From Burkholderiales bacterium (GTDB lineage Bacteria > Pseudomonadota > Gammaproteobacteria > Burkholderiales > Ga0077523), in assembly GCA_025459035.1 (NCBI GenBank), contig JALORJ010000038.1, forward strand, positions 1 through 12,109: DNA of 12,109 nt, read 5' to 3'. Of the stretch, positions 5,291-12,109 are shown one piece after another (the first letter of the stretch is position 1; each line of letters begins with the position of its first letter). Position numbers and translations under genes: made by a program. Under the pieces are notes generated by a model. It was not told the origin of the DNA and made no database searches. It was given only the letters and a program-made list of their open reading frames with translations.

Positions 5291-7291
5291 TCACGGCGTC
5301 GGCGGCGCGGCGGCGCCGTCCGCGGGGTCGAGCGGCAGACCCGCGGTGGACGCGAGCGCTGCCGCGCTGCGCGGTGGCACCTGACCCAGACGGTCGGTCA
5401 GGCGGTCGGCCGGCCGGCCGGCGAGGCGCGCGTAGCCGGTCGCGTTGGCCATGACCTTGCGGACGTAGTCGCGGGTCTCGGCGAAGGGGATCGTGTCGAC
5501 GAACACGGCGCCCTCGATCGCCCGGTCCGGATGGCGCCACTGCAGCGCGCGCCCCGGGCCCGCGTTGTACGCGGCCGACGCCGCGACCGGGCTCCCGTCG
5601 CTGCGATCGAGCACCGTGCGCAGGTAGTAGGTACCGAACGCGACGTTGTCGGCGACGCTGTCGCCGACGGCGCCGCGCCAGTCGGCCACGCCGAGCCGGC
5701 GCGCGATCCAGCGCGCGGTGGCCGGCATGACCTGCATCAGCCCGCTCGCGCCGACGCCGGAACGCGCGACGGCCATGAAGCGGCTCTCCTGGCGCACCAG
5801 CCCCAGCACCCACGCCTCGTCCAGACCGTGGTCGCGCGCGCCGGTCGCGATCAGGTCGCGGTACGGCGTCGGGAATCGCAGGGCCGGACACGCCGCGACC
5901 TGCGCGCGGTCGGCCGTCGCGATCGTGCGTTCGTACCAGCCGTCGCGCCGCGCGAGCTCGGCGGCGGCGAACAGCATGCGGTCGTCGAGCCCGCGGATCG
6001 ACCAGTGCCATTCGAGGTTGCCTTCGTAGCGCAGGCCGATGCGGTACAGGGCGAGCGCGCGCGCGAGCCCTGGCAGCGCGGCGGCGGCCGCGACATCGGC
6101 TTCGCTCGGGCAGCCGTCCGGCGCCGGCGCCGACAGCGCCGGGCCGAGCGCCTCGCGCGCCAGCTGGCCGTGGAACCCGGTGTCCTGCGCGACCTTCATG
6201 AACAGCGCGTCGGCGTCGGCGCGGCGGCCACGCGCCGCGGCTGCACGGGCCCGCCAGTACTGCCACGCGACGCTGTCGCGCTCGTCGGCCGGCAATGCGG
6301 CGATCGCGGTCTCGAGCGCGGGCCAGTCGGCTTCGCGCAGGGCGGCCCGCGCGCGCCACACGCGCTGCGCCGGGGTCGGCACGCTGTCGTCGACGTCGCG
6401 CCACAGCGCCACGGCCTGCGGCAGGTGGCGGCGCGACGCCGCTGTCGCGATCACGGCCTGACCCCATGCGCGATCGTCCGCGACGAACCGCGAGGCGATC
6501 CGCGCCCACTGCTCGACGGCGAGCAGCGGATCGCGCGCGGCGAGTCGGCCGAGCGCGTACAGCGCCGTCTCGCGCTCGGCGCGCGTCGCCACACGCAGTC
6601 TCCGCGGGTCGAGCACGCGCTGCGGGTCGCGCGCGGCGGCGTCGAGCGCCTTGCGCTCGAGGCGTCGGCCCGCGTCGCCCTTCGCGGTGAGCGCGACGGC
6701 CAGCGCGGCGTTGTCGACATCGAGCACCAGACGCACGCGCTGCCAGCGATCGGCCTCCGTGGTGGTGCCGCTCGCGAACAGCGCGTCGAACACCGGCGCG
6801 CAGGCTTCGGGCTGCTCGCGCGTCGCGAACCAGGCCGGCCTGGCGTCGGCCAGCGCGGTGCGATCGCCGCGCGCGAGCCGCGCCTGCCAGCCGAGGCAGC
6901 GCAGCTCGGTGTCAGGGTCGGGGATGCGCGCGAGCTCGTTCTCGACCACGTCCCAGCGCAGGTTGCGCGCGCTGCTGCGGATCCAGTCGATGCGCAGCCG
7001 ATGCGCCGGATACTGGCCGCTGTAGCGCTCGAGATAGGCGCGGACCGCGTCGTCCGGAAGCTCGCCGAAGCGCAGTCGCAGCTGCCAGCCTTCGACGTAC
7101 GCCGCCAGCGGGGTGCCGCGCAGCGCGGGCTCGAGGCTGTCGAGACGCGCGGCATCACCGCGGACGAACGCTTCGCGCGCGGCGAGGAACGGTACGTCCT
7201 GCGCGCACGCGCGCTCGCCGCCGCCGGCCGCCGCGGCGACGAGCGCGACCATCGGCAGGACGGCGCGGGCGATGACGCGAAACGACGTCAC
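5291..7291 (-). CDS. slt: Soluble lytic murein transglycosylase, Slt type
   Basis: A 666-residue exported enzyme that cleaves the MurNAc-GlcNAc bond of peptidoglycan, leaving 1,6-anhydro ends. Residues 1-31 form a signal peptide (MTSFRVIARAVLP, hydrophobic core, ACAQ|DV). Residues about 32-470 are an Ala/Arg/Leu-rich helical region like the U- and L-domain superhelix of Slt70. The catalytic SLT domain follows: VRQESRF with Glu502 as the acid/base, GASGLMQVMPATA 514-526, AAYNAGPGRAL 573-583 and FAETRDYVRKV 603-613. A proline/alanine-rich tail ends the protein. The GTG start at 7291 overlaps the ilvA stop as GTGA, pointing to coupled translation; an ATG 13 codons later (7252) would cut into the signal peptide. 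The length fits Slt70 homologues (about 620-660). The symbol is by family resemblance. Confidence 0.95.
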   Translation of the reverse strand: MTSFRVIARAVLPMVALVAAAAGGGERACAQDVPFLAAREAFVRGDAARLDSLEPALRGTPLAAYVEGWQLRLRFGELPDDAVRAYLERYSGQYPAHRLRIDWIRSSARNLRWDVVENELARIPDPDTELRCLGWQARLARGDRTALADARPAWFATREQPEACAPVFDALFASGTTTEADRWQRVRLVLDVDNAALAVALTAKGDAGRRLERKALDAAARDPQRVLDPRRLRVATRAERETALYALGRLAARDPLLAVEQWARIASRFVADDRAWGQAVIATAASRRHLPQAVALWRDVDDSVPTPAQRVWRARAALREADWPALETAIAALPADERDSVAWQYWRARAAAARGRRADADALFMKVAQDTGFHGQLAREALGPALSAPAPDGCPSEADVAAAAALPGLARALALYRIGLRYEGNLEWHWSIRGLDDRMLFAAAELARRDGWYERTIATADRAQVAACPALRFPTPYRDLIATGARDHGLDEAWVLGLVRQESRFMAVARSGVGASGLMQVMPATARWIARRLGVADWRGAVGDSVADNVAFGTYYLRTVLDRSDGSPVAASAAYNAGPGRALQWRHPDRAIEGAVFVDTIPFAETRDYVRKVMANATGYARLAGRPADRLTDRLGQVPPRSAAALASTAGLPLDPADGAAAPPTP

Positions 7292-8796
7292 AGGAACAGG
7301 GCGTACGCGGGGTTGCGTGTTTCGTCGACGTGCGGGATCGCGAGTTCCCGCAGGAAGCGGCGAAAGGCCGGACGCGCGCGCGGCGGCACCTGGATGCCGG
7401 CCAGCACGCGCCCCGAGTCGGCGCCATGGTTGCGGTAGTGGAACAGGCTGATGTTCCAGTCCGGCGACAGCGCGTCGAGGAAGCGCGCCAGCGCCCCGGG
7501 GCGCTCGGGGAATTCGAAGCGGTACAGCAGTTCGTGCTCGGCCCCGGGCGCGCGCCCGCCGACCATGTGCCGCACGTGCAGCTTCGCCATCTCGTTGTCG
7601 GACAGGTCGACCGCGGCGAGGCCGGCCGCCGCCAGCGTGCGCAGCAGCGCGCGGGTCTCGGTCGCGTCCTGGACCTGCAGGCCGACGAAGACGTGCGCGT
7701 CGTGCCCGGCGGCGAAGCGATAGTTGAACTCGGTCACGTTGCGCGCGCCGAGCAGCCGGCAGAACCGACGGAAGCTGCCCGGCGCTTCGGGGATCGTGAC
7801 CGCGAGCACGGCCTCGCGACGCTCGCCCAGTTCGGCGCGTTCGGCGACGAAGCGCAGGCGGTCGAAGTTCATGTTGGCGCCGCAGGCCACCGCCACCAGC
7901 GTGCGCCCGCCGCGCCGCTGCCGCGCCGCCCACGCCTTGGCGCCGGCGATCGCCAGCGCACCGGCCGGTTCGAGGACGACCCGCGTGTCCTCGAACACGT
8001 CCTTGATCGCGGCGCAGATCTCGTCGTTGTCGACGTTGACCATCTCGTCGACGACATCGCGCGCGATGCGGAAGGTCTCCTGGCCGACGTGCTTGACCGC
8101 GACCCCGTCGGCGAACAGGCCGACGCTGGCAAGACGCACGCGGCGCCCGGCCGCGAGCGAGCGGGTCATCGCGTCGCTGTCGACCGGTTCGACGCCGACG
8201 ATGCGCGTCTGCGGACGCAGGCGCTTCACGTACGCGCCGATGCCCGCGATCATCCCGCCGCCGCCGACGGCGACGAAGATCGCGTCGATCGGGTCGCCGT
8301 GCTGCTTGAGGATCTCCATGCCGATCGTGCCCTGACCGGCGATCACGTCCGGGTCGTCGTACGGATGCACGAAGGTGAGGCCGTCGCGCGCGGCGAGTTC
8401 GCGCGCCTTCGCATATGCCTCGTCGTACGAATCGCCGGCGAGCACCACCTTCGCGCCGCGCGCGGCGACCGCGTCGATCTTGATGCGCGGCGTGGTGACC
8501 GGCATCACGATCACGGCCTTGCAGCCCAGGTGCCGCGCCGACAGCGCGACGCCCTGCGCGTGGTTGCCGGCCGACGCCGCGATCACCCCGCGGCGACGCT
8601 GCGCGGGCGTGAGCCGCGCCATGCGGTTGTACGCACCGCGGATCTTGAACGAGAAGACCGGCTGCAGGTCTTCGCGCTTCAGCAGGATCGAGTGGCCGGT
8701 GCGGCGCGACAGCAGCGGCGCCGGCTCGAGCGGGGTCTCGATCGCGACGTCGTAGACGCGCGCGTCGAGGATGCGGGGCAGGTAGTCGTCGACCAT
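7288..8796 (-). CDS. ilvA: Threonine ammonia-lyase (threonine deaminase), biosynthetic type
   Basis: A 502-residue PLP enzyme converting threonine to 2-oxobutanoate and ammonia, the first step of isoleucine synthesis. The catalytic domain shows the PLP lysine in FSFKIRGA (Lys51), ASAGNHAQG 74-82, the phosphate-cradling GGGGMIAG 178-185, and VACGANMNFDR 303-313. Two ACT-like regulatory repeats follow, one from AVLAVTIPEAPGSF (about 329) and one from LLYRFEFPERPGAL (about 423). The tandem pair marks the isoleucine-inhibited biosynthetic form rather than the short catabolic TdcB form, and the length is close to the 514 residues of E. coli IlvA. ATG 8796 gives the expected MVDDYLPRIL start; longer in-frame starts (up to 9423) would overlap rpiA and are rejected. 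No clear ribosome site is visible. It heads the minus-strand block, divergent from rpiA across 81 bases. Confidence 0.97.
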   Translation of the reverse strand: MVDDYLPRILDARVYDVAIETPLEPAPLLSRRTGHSILLKREDLQPVFSFKIRGAYNRMARLTPAQRRRGVIAASAGNHAQGVALSARHLGCKAVIVMPVTTPRIKIDAVAARGAKVVLAGDSYDEAYAKARELAARDGLTFVHPYDDPDVIAGQGTIGMEILKQHGDPIDAIFVAVGGGGMIAGIGAYVKRLRPQTRIVGVEPVDSDAMTRSLAAGRRVRLASVGLFADGVAVKHVGQETFRIARDVVDEMVNVDNDEICAAIKDVFEDTRVVLEPAGALAIAGAKAWAARQRRGGRTLVAVACGANMNFDRLRFVAERAELGERREAVLAVTIPEAPGSFRRFCRLLGARNVTEFNYRFAAGHDAHVFVGLQVQDATETRALLRTLAAAGLAAVDLSDNEMAKLHVRHMVGGRAPGAEHELLYRFEFPERPGALARFLDALSPDWNISLFHYRNHGADSGRVLAGIQVPPRARPAFRRFLRELAIPHVDETRNPAYALFL

Positions 8797-8862
8797 CGGG
8801 ACCGGGGCGCGTGGCGGCACGCGGAATCGATCGAGCGTAGCAGCGCGGCGCCATCGCACGAC

Positions 8863-8868
8863 TATTCT
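8863..8868 (+). promoter_or_regulatory. Possible -10 element of rpiA
   Basis: TATTCT matches the sigma-70 -10 consensus TATAAT at 4 of 6 positions and lies in the 81-base divergent ilvA/rpiA gap, in the most AT-rich patch there. No convincing -35 hexamer is found about 17 bases upstream. It ends only 9 bases before the rpiA ATG, so a start 6-9 bases downstream would leave a leader of zero to three bases. No convincing promoter for ilvA could be picked out on the opposite strand. Confidence 0.3.
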
Positions 8869-8877
8869 TGAACCCTC

Positions 8878-9603
8878 ATGTCCCGTCCGCCGCGAACCGC
8901 CGTGCCTGCCACCGTCGACGACTTCAAGCGCGCTGCCGCCGCTGCGGCGCTGGACCATGTTCCCGACGGCACCGTGGTCGGGGTCGGCACCGGCTCGACC
9001 GCCGATCACTTCATCGATCTGCTCGGTGCGCGGCGCGACCGCATCGCCGGTGCCGTCGCCAGTTCCGAGCGCACCGCGCAGCGCCTGGCCGCCGTCGGCA
9101 TCGCGGTGCTCGACCTGAACGCGGTCGACACGCTGCCCGTCTATGTCGACGGCGCCGACGAGATCGACCCGCAACTCGCGATGATCAAGGGCGGCGGCGG
9201 GGCGCTCACGCGCGAGAAGATCGTCGCTGCCGTCGCGCGGCGCTTCGTCTGCATCGCCGATGCGGGCAAGCGCGTCGACGTCCTCGGCCGCTTCCCGCTG
9301 CCGGTCGAGGTGATCCCGATGGCGCGTGCGCACGTCGCGCGCTGCCTGACCGCACTCGGGGCGCGCCCGGTGTGGCGCGAAGGCGTCGTGACCGACAACG
9401 GCAACGTGATCCTCGACGCCCACGCCCTGTCGATCACCGCGCCCGTCGCCCTCGAGGGCGAGATCGACGCGATCGCGGGGGTGGTCACGGTCGGCCTGTT
9501 CGCGCGCCGCGGCGCCGACGTCGCGCTGCTCGGCGGCCCGGACGGCGTGGTCACGCTGACGCGCGCCGGCCAGGCCGACGTCGTTGCAACAAAGCTGTCA
9601 TGA
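8878..9603 (+). CDS. rpiA: Ribose-5-phosphate isomerase A
   Basis: A 241-residue cytoplasmic isomerase interconverting ribose 5-phosphate and ribulose 5-phosphate in the non-oxidative pentose phosphate pathway. It shows the phosphate-binding GVGTGSTA at 35-42, SSERT 62-66, catalytic-site DGADEID 91-97 (Asp91 and Asp94), KGGGGALTREK 104-114 with Lys104 and the base Glu113, and VTDNGNVILD 171-180. ATG 8878 gives about ten residues (MSRPPRTAVP) ahead of the usual family start near DDFKRAA. An internal GTG at 8902 would produce a more typical N terminus, but neither start has a visible Shine-Dalgarno sequence. It is followed by phoU after 73 bases. Nothing suggests loss of function. Confidence 0.97.
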   Translation: MSRPPRTAVPATVDDFKRAAAAAALDHVPDGTVVGVGTGSTADHFIDLLGARRDRIAGAVASSERTAQRLAAVGIAVLDLNAVDTLPVYVDGADEIDPQLAMIKGGGGALTREKIVAAVARRFVCIADAGKRVDVLGRFPLPVEVIPMARAHVARCLTALGARPVWREGVVTDNGNVILDAHALSITAPVALEGEIDAIAGVVTVGLFARRGADVALLGGPDGVVTLTRAGQADVVATKLS

Positions 9604-9631
9604 AGCATCGCCTACCCTCCGGACATGGCGT

Positions 9632-9651
9632 GCGCGGCCGGCGCGCGGCCG
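9632..9651 (+). repeat. Paired GCGCGGCCG repeats forming a hairpin in the rpiA-phoU gap
   Basis: GCGCGGCCG occurs twice in the same orientation, at 9632-9640 and 9643-9651. Because its core CGGCCG is self-complementary, the two copies can also form a stem of six G-C pairs (9635-9640 with 9646-9651) around GCGCG. A pyrimidine stretch, TCCCCCTCC, follows. It might be an rpiA terminator or a structure in the phoU leader, though GC-rich composition alone could produce it. Confidence 0.4.
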
Positions 9652-9676
9652 TCCCCCTCCGCCGCAGGTGTCGCCG

Positions 9677-10384
9677 ATGACCACGTCCGATCACACTTCC
9701 AAGCAGTTCGATGCCGAACTCGAGACCCTGCGGGCGCGGGTGCTGCAGATGGGCGGGCTGGTCGAGGAACAGATCCGCCTCGCGGTCGATTCGCTTGTCA
9801 CGGCCGACCACGCGCTGTCCGAGGTGGTGGCGGCCAACGATCGGCGCGTGAACGCCTTCGAGACCGCGATCGACGAGGACTGCAGCACGATCATCGCGCG
9901 GCGTCAGCCCGCCGCAGGCGACCTGCGCATGATCATGGCGGTCGAGAAGACCATCACCGATCTCGAACGCATCGGCGACGAGGCCTCGAAGATCGCGCGC
10001 ATGGGTCGGGTCATCAACGCGCCCGACCGGCTCACGCAGCCGCGCTTCACCGAGATCCGCCGCATGGCCGATCTCGCCACCGACCTGCTGCGTCGCTCGC
10101 TCGACGCGTTCGCGCGCCTCGACCCGGTCGCGTCCGCCGCCGTGATCCGCGAGGACCGGCATGTCGACGAGGAATTCCGCGGCATCGTGCGCCAGCTCAT
10201 CACCTTCATGATGGAAGACCCGCGCACGATCTCGGTGTCGATCGAGATCCTGTTCATCGCCAAGGCGATCGAGCGAATCGGCGATCACGCCAAGAACATC
10301 TGCGAGGCGGTCGTCTACATGGTCAAGGGCAAGGACGTGCGCCACGTGACCGTCGAGGAGCTCGAGCGCGAGGTGGCCAGCTGA
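9677..10384 (+). CDS. phoU: Phosphate-signalling regulator PhoU
   Basis: A 235-residue, all-helical cytoplasmic protein made of two PhoU repeats. In known systems PhoU links the PstSCAB transporter to the PhoR/PhoB two-component system and represses phosphate uptake when phosphate is plentiful. The N terminus MTTSDHTSKQFDAEL and LQMGGLVEEQI (23-33) are typical. The metal-binding E/DxxxD signatures appear once per repeat: TDLERIGDEASKIA (94-107) and KAIERIGDHAKNICE (196-210). ATG 9677 is preceded by AGGTG at a 6-base spacing, a modest ribosome site; an in-frame ATG at 9584 lies inside rpiA and is rejected. Upstream is rpiA and 46 bases downstream is ppx. No pst, phoB or phoR gene is in the window. 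Confidence 0.96.
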   Translation: MTTSDHTSKQFDAELETLRARVLQMGGLVEEQIRLAVDSLVTADHALSEVVAANDRRVNAFETAIDEDCSTIIARRQPAAGDLRMIMAVEKTITDLERIGDEASKIARMGRVINAPDRLTQPRFTEIRRMADLATDLLRRSLDAFARLDPVASAAVIREDRHVDEEFRGIVRQLITFMMEDPRTISVSIEILFIAKAIERIGDHAKNICEAVVYMVKGKDVRHVTVEELEREVAS

Positions 10385-10385
10385 C

Positions 10386-10420
10386 GCCCGCACACCGCCC
10401 CGTCGCCGGGGCGGTCGGGC
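10386..10420 (+). other. Strong hairpin between phoU and ppx
   Basis: ACCGCCCCG (10394-10402) pairs perfectly with CGGGGCGGT (10407-10415) around the loop TCGC. The stem extends outward with GCCCG (10386-10390) and CGGGC (10416-10420), leaving only CAC bulged on the left, for 14 pairs. It begins one base after the phoU stop and ends 10 bases before the ppx ATG. No T-run follows, and the remaining 10 bases hold no Shine-Dalgarno sequence. It is best seen as a structured intercistronic element that may attenuate ppx transcription or translation or stabilise phoU mRNA; the function is inferred. Confidence 0.6.
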
Positions 10421-10430
10421 GCTGCGCGAC

Positions 10431-11990
10431 ATGACCGCCGCGCGCACGCGCCCGGCCCGCGCCCGCGGCGTGCCCGAGCCTGACGTCGTCGCCGCGGTCG
10501 ACCTCGGCTCCAACAGCTTCCGGCTCCAGGTCTGCCGCGTCGAGGACGACCATCTGTATCCGCTCGACTCGCTGCGCGAGCCCGTGCGGCTGGCCGCAGG
10601 GCTCGGACCCGACAAGCGCATCGACGCCGCGGCGCAGGACCGCGCGCTGGTCGCGCTGCACCGGTTCGGCGAACGCCTGCGCGGCCTGTCGCCGGACGCG
10701 GTGCGCGCCGTCGGCACCAACACGCTGCGCGTGGCGAAGAACGCCCCCGAGTTCCTCGCGCGCGCGGAGCGGGCGCTCGGGTTTCCGATCGACGTGGTCG
10801 CCGGCAAGGAGGAAGCCCGGCTGATCTACCTCGGCGTGTCGCACGGCCTGCCGCCGACCGACGACCGGCGGCTGGTCATCGACATCGGCGGCGGTTCGAC
10901 CGAGTTCATCATCGGCGCCGGTCTGCGCCCGCAGAAGCTCGAGAGCCTCTACATGGGCTGCGTGAGCTACACGCTGCGCTTCTTCCCCGACGGGCGCATC
11001 ACCAAGCCGGCGCTGCGCGCGGCCGAGACCGCCGCGCGCATCGAGGTGCAGACCATCGAGCGCGACTTCGCGTCGGGGCACTGGGCGGAGGCCGTCGGCT
11101 CGTCGGGGACGGCGCGCGCGCTGGGCGACCTGATCCAGGCCAGCGGCTGGGGCGACGGCCACATCACCGCGGACGGCCTCGAGCGTCTGCGCGACAAGCT
11201 GCTGAAGGCCGGCCACACCGACCGCATCGCGCTGCCCGGTCTGCGGTCCGACCGCGCCCAGGTGCTGCCCGGCGGCTTCGCGATCATGGCGGCCGCCTTC
11301 GGCGAACTCGGCATCGAGCGCATGACGCTCGCCAACGGCGCGATGCGCCAGGGCATCCTGTACGACATGCTGGGGCGCTTCCACCAGCAGGACATGCGCG
11401 AGGTCACGGTGCGCCAGTTCGCCAAGCGCTATCACGTCGACGCCGCGCAGGCGCGTCGGGTCGAGGCGCTGGCGCTCGGCATCCAGGCCGGGCTCGCGAC
11501 CGGCGCGGCACCCGATCCGGCGGCGCGGCAGATGCTCGCTTGGGCCGCGCGCCTGCACGAGATCGGTCTGACCGTCGCCCACGCCGGTTACCACAAGCAC
11601 ACGGCCTACATCCTCGCGAACGCGGACATGCCGGGGTTCTCGCGGATGGAGCAGGCGCGCCTGGCGCGGCTCGCGCTCGCGCACCGCGGCACGCTCGAGA
11701 AGTCGCGCACGCCGGTCGCCGCCACCGACGACTGGTCGCCGATCCTCGCGCTGCGGCTCGCCTGCCTGTTCCATCGCAGCCGCACCGTGATCGCGCTGCC
11801 GTCGATCGGCGCGACCCGGCGCGAGCGGCGCTTCGCGCTGACGGTGCCACCGGGATGGCTCGCGCGCTACCCGCTGACCGCGGCTGCGCTGCGCGCCGAG
11901 GTGCGCGAATGGGCGGCCGTCGGCTTCGAACTGGACATCGACGGGCTCGCGGCCGCCGATGCGCTGACGGAGTCCGCGCCCGAGACCTGA
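10431..11990 (+). CDS. ppx: Exopolyphosphatase (Ppx/GppA family)
   Basis: A 519-residue ASKHA-fold phosphatase that removes terminal phosphate from polyphosphate; GppA relatives hydrolyse pppGpp, and the two are hard to tell apart from sequence. Phosphate-binding loops are DLGSNSFRL (24-32) and DIGGGSTEF (151-159). GTNTLR (95-100) and the catalytic glutamate region GKEEARLIYLGV (125-136, Glu127/Glu128) are present. The C-terminal HD-like helical domain contains LHEIGL (375-380) and GYHKHTAYILANADMPGF (386-403), with HE where HD enzymes have HD, as in known Ppx. The length is close to that of E. coli Ppx (513). ATG 10431 gives about 18 extra residues rich in Arg and Ala before the conserved domain; no ribosome site is seen, and a hairpin ends 10 bases upstream. 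Adjacency to phoU supports a polyphosphate role. Confidence 0.95.
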   Translation: MTAARTRPARARGVPEPDVVAAVDLGSNSFRLQVCRVEDDHLYPLDSLREPVRLAAGLGPDKRIDAAAQDRALVALHRFGERLRGLSPDAVRAVGTNTLRVAKNAPEFLARAERALGFPIDVVAGKEEARLIYLGVSHGLPPTDDRRLVIDIGGGSTEFIIGAGLRPQKLESLYMGCVSYTLRFFPDGRITKPALRAAETAARIEVQTIERDFASGHWAEAVGSSGTARALGDLIQASGWGDGHITADGLERLRDKLLKAGHTDRIALPGLRSDRAQVLPGGFAIMAAAFGELGIERMTLANGAMRQGILYDMLGRFHQQDMREVTVRQFAKRYHVDAAQARRVEALALGIQAGLATGAAPDPAARQMLAWAARLHEIGLTVAHAGYHKHTAYILANADMPGFSRMEQARLARLALAHRGTLEKSRTPVAATDDWSPILALRLACLFHRSRTVIALPSIGATRRERRFALTVPPGWLARYPLTAAALRAEVREWAAVGFELDIDGLAAADALTESAPET

Positions 11991-12053
11991 GCACGTGCGA
12001 AGTCATCCGCCACGGCCGCGCGCGCTCGCCTGACGCCGCCGCCCGGGCGCGCG

Positions 12054-12109
12054 TCACACCAGATCGTGGGCGACCACCGCGCGCAGCACGACCTGCGCGT
12101 CCTCGCCGC
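12054..12109 (-). CDS. C-terminal end of an unidentified gene (partial)
   Basis: On the minus strand, a frame open to the window edge ends at TGA 12056-12054 and encodes a 17-residue tail, GEDAQVVLRAVVAHDLV. Codons have the strong G/C third-position bias of the neighbouring genes (16 of 17), and the composition reads as a plausible folded C terminus. It converges on ppx with a 63-base gap. Too little is visible to name a family, and a chance frame in GC-rich DNA is a real alternative. Confidence 0.4.
   Translation of the reverse strand, partial: GEDAQVVLRAVVAHDLV

Noticed and set aside
4925..7438. Plus-strand 837-codon frame opposite the NDUFA9-like gene and slt
   Set aside because: Its composition is that of an antisense shadow (Arg/Ala/Gly-rich) with no motifs; both minus-strand genes beneath it have clear families.
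5291..8854. One continuous minus-strand frame of 1187 codons covering slt and all of ilvA
   Set aside because: The slt frame simply stays open through ilvA because stops are rare at this GC content. The upstream part is Arg/Ala/Gly-rich with no domain, whereas ilvA in its own frame is fully conserved. The slt start is the GTG at 7291.
10323..11774. Minus-strand 483-codon frame opposite ppx
   Set aside because: It is a shadow of ppx; ppx has all family motifs and native codon use, while this frame has no recognisable features.
11991..11998. Palindrome GCACGTGC right after the ppx stop
   Set aside because: Eight bases without a loop is too short for a terminator and not specific enough for an operator in GC-rich DNA.

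Overview
This is a dense, very GC-rich stretch of a proteobacterial chromosome. The closest feel is betaproteobacterial: the Cca is of the Escherichia coli-like type, an Slt-type transglycosylase sits next to a complex I NDUFA9-like reductase and cca, and a soluble Ser/Thr kinase carries a C-terminal cyclic-nucleotide-binding-like domain. This placement is an inference from protein style and gene order; no taxonomic marker gene is present. Nearly all of the window is coding, with no tRNA, rRNA, insertion sequence, CRISPR array or phage gene visible. No intergenic gap exceeds 100 bases.

Layout. On the plus strand, bases 1-1104 hold the end of sucC and all of sucD (succinyl-CoA synthetase, TCA cycle). 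Six genes on the minus strand fill 1160-8796. In order of transcription they are ilvA (threonine deaminase), an Slt-like lytic transglycosylase, an NDUFA9-like NAD(P)-binding reductase, cca (tRNA CCA-adding enzyme), a small exported protein with four EF-hands, and a Ser/Thr kinase with a cNMP-binding-like tail. Two junctions are 4-base stop/start overlaps (ilvA/slt and NDUFA9-like/cca) and the other gaps are 47-70 bases, so co-transcription of much of the block is plausible. A strong hairpin between the EF-hand gene and the kinase may partly separate those two. On the plus strand from 8878, divergent from ilvA, lie rpiA (ribose-5-phosphate isomerase), phoU (phosphate-signalling regulator) and ppx (exopolyphosphatase). 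phoU and ppx form a phosphate/polyphosphate pair. At the right edge, the last 17 codons of an unidentified minus-strand gene converge on ppx.

How they work together. Most are housekeeping genes of unrelated pathways. The functional links that can be argued are sucC-sucD (two subunits of one enzyme) and phoU-ppx (phosphate sensing and polyphosphate turnover). The less ordinary part is 1160-4267. It holds a non-RD kinase with three tandem TQPL units at its N terminus and an altered phosphate-binding cassette in its cNMP-like domain, an exported EF-hand protein made by internal duplication, and a Cca that appears to have lost its HD phosphohydrolase centre. I see no clearly new multi-gene system here.
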